Below are positions 51,801-64,000 of a stretch of DNA of 64,000 nt, piece by piece (the stretch's first letter is position 1; the number at the start of each line of letters is the position of its first letter). The notes under the pieces are model-generated. The model was given only the letters and a program-made list of their open reading frames with translations. It made no database searches and had not been told where the DNA came from. The translations under genes were made by a program, and so were the position numbers. Origin of the DNA: Sophora flavescens. Lineage: Eukaryota; Streptophyta; Magnoliopsida; Fabales; Fabaceae. The stretch lies in assembly GCA_030762895.1 (NCBI GenBank), contig JAUPTC010000078.1:1-64000 (forward strand), in the 5' to 3' direction.

Positions 51801-54200
51801 CCTAATTTTGACCCTAAACCCAAAATTTGACCCAAAAACCTAATTTTGACCCGTAACCCTAATTTTAACACAAGCCCCTAATTGAAACCCTAAACCCTAA
51901 TTTGGACCCAAATCCCAAGTTTTGACCCAAAACCCTAATTATAACCCTATTTTGACCCAAACCCCTATTTTAAACTCAAAACCCTATTTCAAACCATAAA
52001 CCCTAAATCTGACCCTAAACCCTAATTTTGATCCTAAACCTTAAATTTGACCCAGAACCCTAATTTTTCCCAAAACCCTAATTTTAACCACAAACCCTAA
52101 TTCAAACCCTATTTTTGACCCAAAACCCTATTTTAAACACAAAACCTAATTCAAACCCTAAACCCTAATTTTGACCCGAAACCCTAATTTTACCCAAAAG
52201 TCTAATTCTATCCCTAATTCAAACCCTAAACCCTGATTTTGACCCATAACCCTAATTTTGACCCGAAACCCTAAATTTTAACCCAAAACCTAATTTTAAC
52301 CGTATTTTTGACACAAAACCCTATTTTAAACTCAAAACCCTAATTCAAACCCTAAACCCTAATTTTGATCCTAAACACTAATTTTAACCCAAAACCCTAA
52401 TTGTAACCCAAAGCCCTAATTTTGTCTCAAAACCCTTAATTCTAACCCTATTTTTGACCCAAAACCCTATTTTAAAATCAAAACCCTATTTCAAACCTTA
52501 AACGCTAATTTTGAACCTAAACCCTAAATCTGAGCCAGAACCCTAATTTTGACCTAAAACCCTAATTTTATACCAAAACCCTAATTCTAACCTTATTTTT
52601 TACCCAAAACCCTATTTGTAACTCAAAACCTTAATTCCAACCCTAAACTCTAATTTTGAGCCAAAACCCTAATTTGGACCCAATACCCTAATTTTAACCC
52701 CAAACCCTAATTCTAACCTTATTTTTGACCCAAAAACCTATTTTTAAGTCAAAACCTTAATTCAAACCCAAAACCCTAATTTTGACCCAAAACCCAAATT
52801 TGGACCCAAAACCCAAGTTTTGACCCAAAACCCTAATTCTAACCCTATTTTGACCCAAAACCCTATTTTTAACTCAAAACCCTAATTCAATCCCGAAACC
52901 CTAATTTTGACCCGAAACCCAAAATTCGACCCAAAAACCTAATTTTGACCCGTAACCCTAATTTTAACTCAAACCCCTAATTCTAACCCTATTTTTTACC
53001 CAAAATCCTATTTGAAACTCAAAACCCTATTTCAAACCCTAAACCCTAAATCTGACCCAGAATCCTAATTTTGACCCGAAACCCTAATTTTAAACCAAAA
53101 CCCTAATTCTAACCCTATTTTTGACCCAAACCCTATTTGTAACTCAAAACATTAATTCAAAAACTAAACTCTAATTTTGAGCCAAAACCCTAATTTGGAC
53201 CCAATACCCTAATTTTAACCCCAAACCCTAATTCTAACCTTATTTTTGAGCCAAAACCCTATTTTTAACTCAAAACCTTAATTCAAACCCTAAACCCTAA
53301 TTTTGCCCCAAAACCCAAATTTGGATCCAAAACCCAAGTTTTGACCCAAAACCCTAATTCTAACCCTATTTTGAATCAGAACCCTAATTCAAAACCGAAA
53401 CCCTAATTTTGACCCTAAACCCAAAATTTGACCCAAAAACCTAATTTTGACCCGTAACCCTAATTTTAACACAAGCCCCTAATTGAAACCCTAAACCCTA
53501 ATTTGGACCCAAATCCCAAGTTTTGACCCAAAACCCTAATTATAACCCTATTTTGACCCAAACCCCTATTTTAAACTCAAAACCCTATTTCAAACCATAA
53601 ACCCTAAATCTGACCCTAAACCCTAATTTTGATCCTAAACCTTAAATTTGACCCGAACCCTAATTTTTCCCAAAACCCTAATTTTAACCACAAACCCTAA
53701 TTCAAACCCTATTTTTGACCCAAAACCCTATTTTAAACACAAAACCTAATTCAAACCCTCAACCCTAATTTTGACCCGAAACCCTAATTTTACCCAAAAG
53801 TCTAATTCTATCCCTAATTCAAACCCTAAACCCTGATTTTGACCCATAACCCTAATTTTGACCCGAAACCCTAAATTTTAACCCAAAACCTAATTTTAAC
53901 AGTATTTTTGACACAAAACCCTATTTTAAACTCAAAACCCTAATTCAAACCCTAAACCCTAATTTTGATCCTAAACACTAATTTTAACCCAAAACCCTAA
54001 TTGTAACCCAAAGCCCTAATTTTGTCTCAAAACCCTTAATTCTAACCCTATTTTTGACCCAAAACCCTATTTTAAAATCAAAACCCTATTTCAAACCTTA
54101 AACGCTAATTTTGAACCTAAACCCTAAATCTGAGCCAGAACCCTAATTTTGACCTAAAACCCTAATTTTATACCAAAACCCTAATTCTAACCTTATTTAT
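48900..54200. repeat. Recently homogenised block of 1600-bp units
   Basis: Three to four neighbouring units here are almost identical and have the most uniform spacing (about 1600 bp). Rare variants recur once per unit at the same offset: TTTTGTCTCAAAACCCTTAA (49220, 50821, 52421, 54021 region), TTTTGCCCCAAAACCC (50100, 51700, 53301) and GAATCAGAACCC (50170, 51771, 53371). Units elsewhere differ from each other far more, so this block was amplified last. Confidence 0.85.
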
Positions 54201-55421
54201 TAACCCAACCCCTATATGTAACACAAAACCTAAATTCCAACCCTAAACTCTAATTTTTAGTCAAAACCCTAATTTGGACCAAATACCCTAAATTTAACCC
54301 CAAACCCTAATTCTAACCTTACTTTTGACCCAAATACCTATTTTTAAGTCAAAACCTTAATTCAAACCCAAAACCCTAATTTTGACCCAAAACCCACATT
54401 TGGACCGAAAACCCACGTATAGACCCAAAACCCTCATTATAACCCCATTTTGCTCCAAAATCCTATTTTTTACTCAACCCGAATTCACACCCGAAACCCT
54501 AATTTTGACCGAAACCCAAAATCGACCCAAAAACCTAATTTTGACCGTAACCCTAATTTTAACTCAAACCCTAATTCTAACCCTATTTTTATCCAAAATC
54601 CTATTTGAAACTCAAAACCCTATTTCAAACCCTAAACCCTAAATCGACCTAATCCTAATTTTGACCAAACCCTAATTTTAAACCAAAACCCTAATTCTAA
54701 CCCTATTTTTGACCCAAACCCTATTTGTAACTCAAAACATTAATTCAAAAACTAAACTCTAATTTTGAGCCAAAACCCTAATTTGGACCCAATACCCTAA
54801 TTTTAACCCCAAACCCTAATTCTAACCTTATTTTTGAGCCAAAACCCTATTTTTAACTCAAAACCTTAATTCAAACCCTAAACCCTAATTTTGACCCAAA
54901 ACCTAAATTTGGATCCAAAACCCAAGTTTTGACCCAAAACCCTAATTCTAACCCTATTTTGAATCAGAACCCTAATTCAAAACCGAAACCCTAATTTTGA
55001 CCCTAAACCCAAAATTTGACCCAAAAACCTAATTTTGACCCGTAACCCTAATTTTAACACAAGCCCCTAATTGAAACCCTAAACCCTAATTTGGACCCAA
55101 ATCCCAAGTTTTGACCCAAAACCCTAATTATAACCCTATTTTGACCCAAACCCCTATTTTAAACTCAAAACCCTATTTCAAACCATAAACCCTAAATCTG
55201 ACCCTAAACCCTAATTTTGATCCTAAACCTTAAATTTGACCCATAACCCTAATTTTTCCCAAAACCCTAATTTTAACCACAAACCCTAATTCAAACCCTA
55301 TTTTTGACCCAAAACCCTATTTTAAACACAAAACCTAATTCAAACCCTAAACCCTAATTTTGACCCGAAACCCTAATTTTACCCAAAAGTCTAATTCTAT
55401 CCCTAATTCAAACCCTAAACC

Positions 55422-57482
55422 CCGATTTTGACCCATAACCCTAATTTTGACCAAACCCTAAATTTTAACCCAAAACCTAATTTTAACCGTATTTTTGACA
55501 CAAAACCCTATTTTAAACTCAAAACCCTAATTCAAACCCTAAACCCTAATTTTGATCCTAAACACTAATTTTAACTCAAAACCCTAATTGTAACCCAAAG
55601 CCCTAATTTTGTCCCAAAACCCTAATTCTAACCCTATTTTTGACACAAAACCCTATTTCAAACCTTAAACCCTAATTTTGACCCAAAACCCTAAATCGAA
55701 CCCTAATTTTGACTTAAAACCCTAATTTTAAACCAAAACCCTAATTCTAACCCTATTTTTGACCCAAAAACCAATTTGTAACTAAAAACCATAATTCAAA
55801 CCCTACACTCTAATTTTGAGACAAAACCCTAATTTGGACTCAATACCTTAATTTTAACCCCAAACCCAAATTCTAACCTTATTTTTGACCCAAACCCTAT
55901 TTTTAACTCAAACCTTAATTCAAACCTAAACCCTATTTTGACCCAAAACCCAAATTTGGATCCAAAACCCAAGTTTTGACCCAAAACCCTAATTCAACCT
56001 TTTAACAACCTAATTCAAACCAAACCCTAATTTTGACCTAAACCCAAATTTGACAAAACCTAATTTTGACCCATAACCCTAATTTTAACACAAGCCCTAA
56101 TTGAAACCCTAAACCCTAATTTGGACCCAAATCCCAAGTTTTGACCCAAAACCCTAATTCTACCCTATTTTGACCCAAATATTTTAAACTCAACCTATTT
56201 CAAACCTAAACCCTAAACCCTAATTTTGATCCTAATCCTAAATTTGACCAAACCCTAATTTTTCCCAAAACCTAATTTAACCACAAACCCTAATTCAAAC
56301 CCTATTTTTGACCCAAAACCCTATTTTAAACACAAAACCTAATTCAAACCCTAAACCCTAATTTTGACCAAACCCTAATTTTACCCAAAAGTCTAATTCT
56401 ATCCCTAATTCAAACCCTAAACCCCGATTTTGACCCATAACCTAATTTTGACCAAAACCCCAAATTTTAACCCAAAACCTAATTTTAACCGTATTTTTGA
56501 CACAAACCCTATTTTAAACTCCAAACCCTAATTCAAACCCTAAACCCTAATTTTGATCCTAAACACTAATTTTAACCCAAAACCCTAATTGTAACCCAAA
56601 GCCCTAATTTTGTCCCAAAACCTTAATTCTAACCCTATTTTTGACCCAAAACCCTACTTTAAAATTAAAACCCTATTTCAAACCTTAAATGCTAATTTGA
56701 CCCTATACCCAAGAACCCTAATTTTGACCTAAAACCCTAATTTTAAACCAAAACCCTAATTCTAACCCTATTTTTGAACCAAAACCCTATTTGTAACTCA
56801 AAACCTTAATTCAAACCCTAAACTCTAAATTTGAGCCAAAACCCTAATTTGGACCCAATACCCTAATTTTAACCCCAAACCCTAATTCTAACCTTATTTT
56901 TGACCCAAAACCCTATTTTTAACTCAAAACCTTAATTCAAACCCTAAACCCTAATTTTGACCCAAAACCCAAATTTGGATCCAAAACCCAAGTTTTGACC
57001 CAAAACCCTAATTCTAACCCTATTTTTAACTCAGAACCCTAATTCAAAACCGAAACCCTAATTTTGACCCTAAACCCAAAATTTGACCCAAAAACCTAAT
57101 TTTGACCCGTAACCCTAATTTTAACACAAGCCCCTAATTGAAACCCTAAACCCTAATTTGGACCCAAATCCCAAGTTTTGACCCAAAACCCTAATTCTAA
57201 CCCTATTTTGACCCAAACCCCTATTTTAAACTCAAAACCCTATTTCAAACCCTAAACCTGACCCTAAACCCTAATTTTGATCCTAATCCTTAAATTTGAC
57301 CCAGAACCCTAATTTTTCCCAAAACCCTAATTTTAACCACAAACCCTAATTCTAACCCTATTTTTGACCCAAAACCCTATTTTAAACACAAAACCTAATT
57401 CAAACCCTAAACCCTAATTTTGACCCGAAACCCTAATTTTACCCAAAAGTCTAATTCTATCCCTAATTCAAACCCTAAACCC
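55422..57482. repeat. Two short (deleted) higher-order units
   Basis: The intervals 55422-56424 and 56424-57482 are about 1.00 and 1.06 kb instead of 1.6 kb. In full units two related sub-blocks, each with GAGCCAAAACCCTAATTTGG, lie 531 bp apart (for example 51057 and 51588). The short units go from the first sub-block straight into the downstream part of the second (GGATCCAAAACCC), that is, they carry a hybrid of both. 1600 minus 531 is 1069, close to the observed size. Confidence 0.8.
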
Positions 57483-60400
57483 TGATTTTGACCCATAACC
57501 CTAATTTTGACCCGAAACCCTAAATTTTAACCCAAAACCTAATTTTAACCGTATTTTTGACACAAAACCCTATTTTAAACTCCAAACCCTAATTCAAACC
57601 CTAAACCCTAATTTTGATCCTAAACACTAATTTTAACCCAAAACCCTAATTGTAACCCAAAGCCCTAATTTTGTCCCAAAACCTTAATTCTAACCCTATT
57701 TTTGACCCAAAACCCTACTTTAAAATAAAAACCCTATTTCAAACCTTAAATGCTAATTTGACCCTATACCCTAAATCTGAGCCAGAACCCTAATTTTGAC
57801 CTAAAACCCTAATTTTAAACCAAAACCCTAATTCTAACCCTATTTTTGAACCAAAACCCTATTTGTAACTCAAAACCTTAATTCAAACCCTAAACTCTAA
57901 ATTTGAGCCAAAACCCTAATTTGGACCCAATACCCTAATTTTAACCCCAAACCCTAATTCTAACCTTATTTTTGACCCAAAACCCTATTTTTAACTCAAA
58001 ACCTTAATTCAAACCCTAAACCCTAATTTTGTCCCAAAACCCAAATTTTGACCCAAAACCCAAGTTTTGACCCAAAACCCTAATTCTAACCCTATTTTGA
58101 CCCAAAACCCTATTTTTAACTCAAAACCCTAATTCAAACCCGAAACCCTAATTTTGACCCCGAAACCCAAAATTTGACCCGAAAACCTAATTTTGACCCG
58201 TAACCCTAATTTTAACAAAAACCCCTAATTCTAACCCTATTTTTGACCCAAAACCCTATTTTTAACTCAAAACCCTATTTAAAACACTAAACCCTAAATC
58301 GACCTAACCCTAATTTTGACCCGAAACCCTAATTTTAAACCAAAACCCTAATTCTAACCCTATTTTTGACCCAAAACCCTATTTGTAACTCAAAACCTTA
58401 ATTCAAACCCTAAACTCTAAATTTGAGCCAAAACCCTAATTTGGACCCAATACCCTAATTTTAACCCCAAACCCTAATTCTAACCTTATTTTTGACCCAA
58501 AACCCTATTTTTAACTCAAAACCTTAATTCAAACCCTAAACCCTAATTTTGACCCAAAACCCAAATTTGGATCCAAAACCCAAGTTTTGACCCAAAACCC
58601 TAATTCTAACCCTATTTTTAACTCAGAACCCTAATTCAACGAAACCCTAATTTTGACCCTAAACCCAAAATTTGACCCAAAAACCTAATTTTGACCCGTA
58701 ACCCTAATTTTAACACAAGCCCCTAATTGAAACCCTAAACCCTAATTTGGACCCAAATCCCAAGTTTTGACCCAAAACCCTAATTCTAACCCTATTTTGA
58801 CCCAAACCCCTATTTTAAACTCAAAACCCTATTTCAAACCCTAAACCTGACCCTAATTTTGATCCTAAACCTTAAATTTGACCCTAACCCTAATTTTTCC
58901 CAAAACCCTAATTTTAACCACAAACCCTAATTCTAACCCTATTTTGACCCAAACCCTATTTAAACACAAACCTAATTCAAACCCTAAACCCTAATTTTGA
59001 CCAAACCCTAATTTTACCCAAAAGTCTAATTCTATCCCTAATTCAAACCCTAAACCCCGATTTTGACCCATAACCCTAATTTTGACCCGAAACCCTAAAT
59101 TTTAACCCAAAACCTAATTTTAACCGTATTTTTGACACAAAACCCTATTTTAAACTCCAAACCCTAATTCAAACCCTAAACCCTAATTTTGATCCTAAAC
59201 ACTAATTTTAACCCAAAACCCTAATTGTAACCCAAAGCCCTAATTTTGTCCCAAAACCTTAATTCTAACCCTATTTTTGACCCAAAACCCTACTTTAAAA
59301 TAAAAACCCTATTTCAAACCTTAAATGCTAATTTGACCCTATACCCTAAATCTGAGCCAGAACCCTAATTTTGACCTAAAACCCTAATTTTAAACCAAAA
59401 CCCTAATTCTAACCCTATTTTTGAACCAAAACCCTATTTGTAACTCAAAACCTTAATTCAAACCCTAAACTCTAAATTTGAGCCAAAACCCTAATTTGGA
59501 CCCAATACCCTAATTTTAACCCCAAACCCTAATTCTAACCTTATTTTTGACCCAAAACCCTATTTTTAACTCAAAACCTTAATTCAAACCCTAAACCCTA
59601 ATTTTGTCCCAAAACCCAAATTTTGACCCAAAACCCAAGTTTTGACCCAAAACCCTAATTCTAACCCTATTTTGACCCAAAACCCTATTTTTAACTCAAA
59701 CCCTAATTCAAACAAACCCTAATTTGAAAACCCAAAATTTGACCCAAAACCTAATTTGACCAAACCCTAATTTTAACCAAACCCCTAATTTAACCCTATT
59801 TTTGACCCAAAACCCTATTTTAAACTCAAAACCCTATTTAAAACCCTAAACCCTAAATTGACCCAACCCTAATTTTGACCCAAACCCTAATTTTAAACCA
59901 AAACCCTAATTCTAACCCTATTTTTGACCCAAAACCCTATTTGTAACTCAACCTAAATTCAAACCCTAAACTCTAATTTTGAGCCAAAACCCTAATTTGG
60001 ACCCAATACCCTAATTTTAACCCCAAACCCTAATTCTAACCTTATTTTTGAGCCAAAACCCTATTTTTAACTCAAAACCTTAATTCAAACCCTAAACCCT
60101 AATTTTGACCCAAAACCCAAATTTGGATCCAAAACCCAAGTTTTGACCCAAAACCCTAATTCTAACCCTATTTTTAACTCAGAACCCTAATTCAAAACCG
60201 AAACCCTAATTTTGACCCTAAACCCAAAATTTGACCCAAAAACCTAATTTTGACCCGTAACCCTAATTTTAACACAAGCCCATAATTGAAACCCTATACC
60301 CTAATTTGGACCCAAATCCCAAGTTTTGACCCATAACCCTAATTCTAACCCTATTTTGACCCAAACCCCTATTTTAAACTCAAAACCCTATTTCAAACCA

Positions 60401-61589
60401 TAAACCCTAAATCTGACCCTAAACCCTAATTTTGATCCTAAACCTTAAATTTGACCCAGAACCCTAATTTTTCCCAAAACCCTAATTTTGACCCGAAACC
60501 CTAATTTTACCCAAAAGTCTAATTCTATCCCTAATTCAAACCCTAAACCCTGATTTTGACCCATAACCCTAATTTTGACCCGAAACCCTAAATTTTAACC
60601 CAATACCTAATTTTAACCGTATTTTTGACACAAAACCCTATTTTAAACTCAAAACCCTAATTCAAACCCTAAACCCTAATTTTGATCCTAAACACTAATT
60701 TTAACCCAAAACCCTAATTGTAACCCAAAGCCCTAATTTTGTCTCAAAACCCTAATTCTAACCCTATTTTTGACCCAAAACCCTATTTTAAAATCAAAAC
60801 CCTATTTCAAACCTTAAACGCTAATTTTGAACCTAAACCCTAAATCTGAGCCAGAACCCTAATTTTGACCTAAAACCCTAATTTTAAACCAAAACCCTAA
60901 TTCTAACCTTATTTTTTACCCAAAACCCTATTTGTAACTCAAAACCTTAATTCCAACCCTAAACTCTAATTTTGAGCCAAAACCCTAATTTGGACCCAAT
61001 ACCCTAATTTTAACCCCAAACCCTAATTCTAACCTTATTTTTGACCCAAAACCTATTTTTAAGTCAAAACCTTAATTCAAACCCAAAACCCTAATTTTGA
61101 CCCAAAACCCAAATTTGGACCCAAAACCCAAGTTTTGACCCAAAACCCTAATTCTAACCCTATTTTGACCCAAAACCCTATTTTTAACTCAAAACCCTAA
61201 TTCAATCCCTAAACCCTAATTTTGACCCTAAACCCAAAATTCGACCCAAAACCTAATTTTGACCCGTAACCCTAATTTTAACTCAAACCCCTAATTGAAA
61301 CCCTATTTTTGACCCAAAATCCTATTTGAAACTCAAAACCCTATTTCAAACCCTAAACCCTAAATCTGACCTAATCCTAATTTTGACCCAAACCCTAATT
61401 TTAAACCAAAACCCTAATTCTAACCCTATTTTTGACCCAAACCCTATTTGTAACTCAAAACATTAATTCAAAACTAAACTCTAATTTTGAGCCAAAACCC
61501 TAATTTGGACCCAATACCCTAATTTTAACCCCAAACCCTAATTCTAACCTTATTTTTGAGCCAAAACCCTATTTTTAACTCAAAACCTT

Positions 61590-64000
61590 AATTCAAACCC
61601 TAAACCCAAATTTGGACCCAAAACCCAAATTTGGACCCAAAATCCAAGTTATGACCCCAAAACCCTAATTCTAACCCAATTAAGAACCAAAACCCTATTT
61701 TAAACTCAAAACCCTAAATGAAACCCTAAACCCTAATTTGATCCTAAACCTCAACCTTAATTTGACCCAAACCCTAATTTTTCCCAAACCCTAATTTTAA
61801 CCAAAACCCTAATTCTAACCCTATTTTAAACTCAAAACCTAATTCAAACCATAATCCCAAATTTTGAACCGAATCCCTAATTTTACCCAAAAGTCTAATT
61901 CTAACCCTAATTCTAACCCTAAACCCTAATTTTTACCCATAACCCTAATTTTGACCCGAAACCCTAAATTTAAACCCAATTTTTGACCCAAAACCCTATT
62001 TTAAACTCAAAACCCTAAATCAAACCCTAAACCCTAATTTTGATCCTAAACACTAATTTTAATGCAAAACCCTAATTGTAACCCAAGGCCCTAATTTTGT
62101 CCCAAAACCCTAATTCTAATCCTATTTTTGACCCAAAACACTATTTTAAAATCAAAACCCTATTTCAAACCTTAAATGCTAATTTTGACCCTAAACCCTA
62201 AATTTGAGCCAAAAACCTAATTTGGACCCAATACCCAAATTTTAACCCCAAACCCTAATTCTAACCTTATTTTGACCCAAAACTCAAAACCTTAATTCAA
62301 ACCCCTAAACCCTAATTTTAACCCAAAACCCTAATTTTCACCCAAAACCCTAATTTTGATCTTAAATTTTACCCAGAACTTAATTTTTCCCAAAAGCCTA
62401 ATTTTAACCCAAAACCCTAATTCTAACCATATTTTTGACCCAAAACCCTATTTTAAACTCAAAACCTAATTCAAACCCTAAACTCTAATTTGGACCCTAA
62501 ACCCTAAATTTGACCCAGAACCCTATTTTGCCCAACCCTAATTTTACCCAAAAGCTTAATTCTAACCCTAATTCAAACCCTAAACCTTAATTTTGACCCT
62601 AACCCTAATTTTGACCAAACCCTAATTTTAACCCAAAACCCCAATTTTAAATATTAATTTTGACCCAACCCCTATTTTAAACTCAAAACCCTAATTCAAA
62701 CCCTAAACCCTAATTTTGATCCTAAACACCTATTTTAACCCAAAACCCTAATTGTAACCCAAAGCCCTAATTTTGACCCAAAACCCTAAATCTAACCCAA
62801 TTTTGACCCAAAACCCTATTTTAAACTCAAAACCCTAATCACTAATTTTGATCCTAAAACTTAAAATTTACCCCACAACACTAATTTTATTCCAAAACCA
62901 TAATTTTAACCCAAAACCCTAATTCTTATCCAACCCAAAACCCTATTTTAAACTCAAAACCTAATTCAAACCCTAAACCCAAATTTGGACCCTAAATTTG
63001 ACCAGAACCTAATTTTGACCCAAACCATAATTTTACCCAAAAGCATAATTCTAACCCTAATTCAAACCCTAAACCCTAATTTTGACCAAACCCTAATTTT
63101 GACCCAAAACCCTAAATTTTAACCCAAATCCCTAATTCTAACCTTATTTTTGACCCAAACTCAATTTTAACACAAACCTAATTTTGAAACTAAACCCTAA
63201 AACCTATTTGATACCTATTTTTACCCAAACCCAATTTCAAACCCTAAACCCAAATTTGGACCCAAAACCCAAATTTTGACCCAAAACCCTAATTTTAACC
63301 CAAAGCCCTAATCTGACCCAAAACCCTAATTCTACTATTTTTGACCCAAAACCCTATTTTAAACTCAAAACCCTAAATCACCTAAACCCTAATTTTGACC
63401 CTAAACCCTAATTTTAAACCCAACCCTAATTTTAACCCAAAGCCCTAATTTGACCCAAAACCCTAATTCTAACCCTATTTTTGACCCAAACCCTATTTTA
63501 AACTCAAAACCCTATTACAAAGCCTAAACCCTAATTTTGACCCTAAACCCTAATTTTCACCCAAAACCCTAATTTTACCCAAATTCCTAATTCTACCCAA
63601 ATTCTAACCATAACCTAATTTTGACACAACCCTAATTTTAACTCAAAACCCTAAATCTAACCCTATTTTTGACCAAAAATATATTTTAACTCAAAACCCT
63701 AATTCAAACCCAAAACCCAAACCCTAATTTTGACCCAAACCCAAGTTTTGCGCAAAACCCTAATTCTAACCCTATTTTGACCCAAACCCTATTTTAAACT
63801 CAACCCTAATTCAAACGATAAACCCTAACTTTGATCCTAAACACTAATTTAACCAAAACCCTAATTTTAACCCAAAGCCCTAATTTTGTCCCAAAACCCT
63901 AATTCTAACCCTATCTTTGAACCAAAACCCTATTTGTAACTCAAAACCTTAATTCAAACCCTAAACTCTAATTTTGAGCCAAAACCCTAATTTGGACCCA
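61590..64000. repeat. Telomere-like array, disordered distal part
   Basis: The modules and orientation persist but the regular unit breaks down: modules are shortened, order is changed and small deletions are frequent. No gene or other feature is seen. The array continues past the right edge. Confidence 0.9.

Larger units (their letters stand above)
33801..61590. repeat. Telomere-like array, higher-order unit about 1.53-1.60 kb
   Basis: Using the once-per-unit box CCTGATTTTGACCCATAA (or CCCGATTTTG) as phase, units recur near 35001, 36544, 38071, 39622, 41167, 42727, 44267, 45857, 47437, 49031, 50632, 52232, 53832, 55422, 56424, 57482, 59057 and 60548. Most intervals are 1527-1601 bp; one is 1491, and two are short (about 1002 and 1058). 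Each unit consists of irregular subrepeats of very roughly 80-165 bp built from 7-, 12- and 19-bp modules. G is rare on the + strand. The short ORF at 54382-54642 is a by-product of the repeat. Confidence 0.93.

Noticed and set aside
54382..54642. 86-codon ORF in the telomere-like array
   Set aside because: Exists only because small deletions disturb the usual stop pattern, possibly consensus errors; its product is a translation of the repeat.
11438..64000. Functional chromosome-end telomere
   Set aside because: Perfect CCCTAAA copies are rarely more than two in a row, the array is a divergent satellite, and it is bounded by other sequence on the left.

Overview
The window is plant nuclear heterochromatin, most likely from a eudicot. 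It holds a 450-bp satellite array, a long array of degenerate plant-type telomere repeat (CCCTAAA lineage), and a 13.7-kb block of decayed retrotransposons. The plant assignment rests on the CCCTAAA heptamer, a Ty3/gypsy chromovirus of the Del/Tekay type, and two plant L1-type LINEs with a CX2CX4HX4C ORF1. I see no intact host gene, RNA gene, CRISPR array or bacterial feature. I cannot name the species. The site could be subtelomeric or pericentromeric.

Layout. (1) 1-11437: about 26 head-to-tail copies of a 427-455 bp satellite, most with one HindIII site, with a partly alternating two-monomer higher-order pattern at 6674-9800. (2) 11438-16065: telomere-like array, C-rich strand on +. (3) 16066-22460: minus-strand remnant of a Tekay-like element: one long (about 3.2 kb) putative 3' LTR, polypurine tract, chromodomain-like tail, integrase, RNase H, RT and the last part of the protease, with many stops and frameshifts. 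Gag, the protease active site and the 5' LTR are missing. (4) 22461-22484: filler DNA that seems to be copied from two places in the adjacent gypsy sequence. (5) About 22485-24815: 5'-truncated LINE, + strand (RT core to RNase H). (6) About 24816-29806: a second, diverged LINE, + strand (ORF1, endonuclease, RT, start of the zinc-binding region), cut at its 3' end. (7) 29807-64000: the telomere-like array resumes in the same orientation.

The telomere-like DNA is layered. Modules of 7, 12 and 19 bp, each beginning CCCTA, combine into irregular subrepeats of very roughly 80-165 bp, and these into a higher-order unit of about 1.53-1.60 kb repeated from about 33.8 to 61.6 kb. Two units are short (1.00 and 1.06 kb), as expected from unequal exchange between two related sub-blocks 531 bp apart inside the unit. 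Blocks of three units (4.65 kb) and four units (6.17 kb) are also duplicated, and 48.9-54.2 kb contains nearly identical 1600-bp units.

The array flanks on the two sides of the transposon block (16065 and 29802-29807) join in phase, so the block looks inserted into an older continuous array. No protein-coding function survives. Any function would lie in the DNA itself: chromatin, binding sites, recombination or transcripts.
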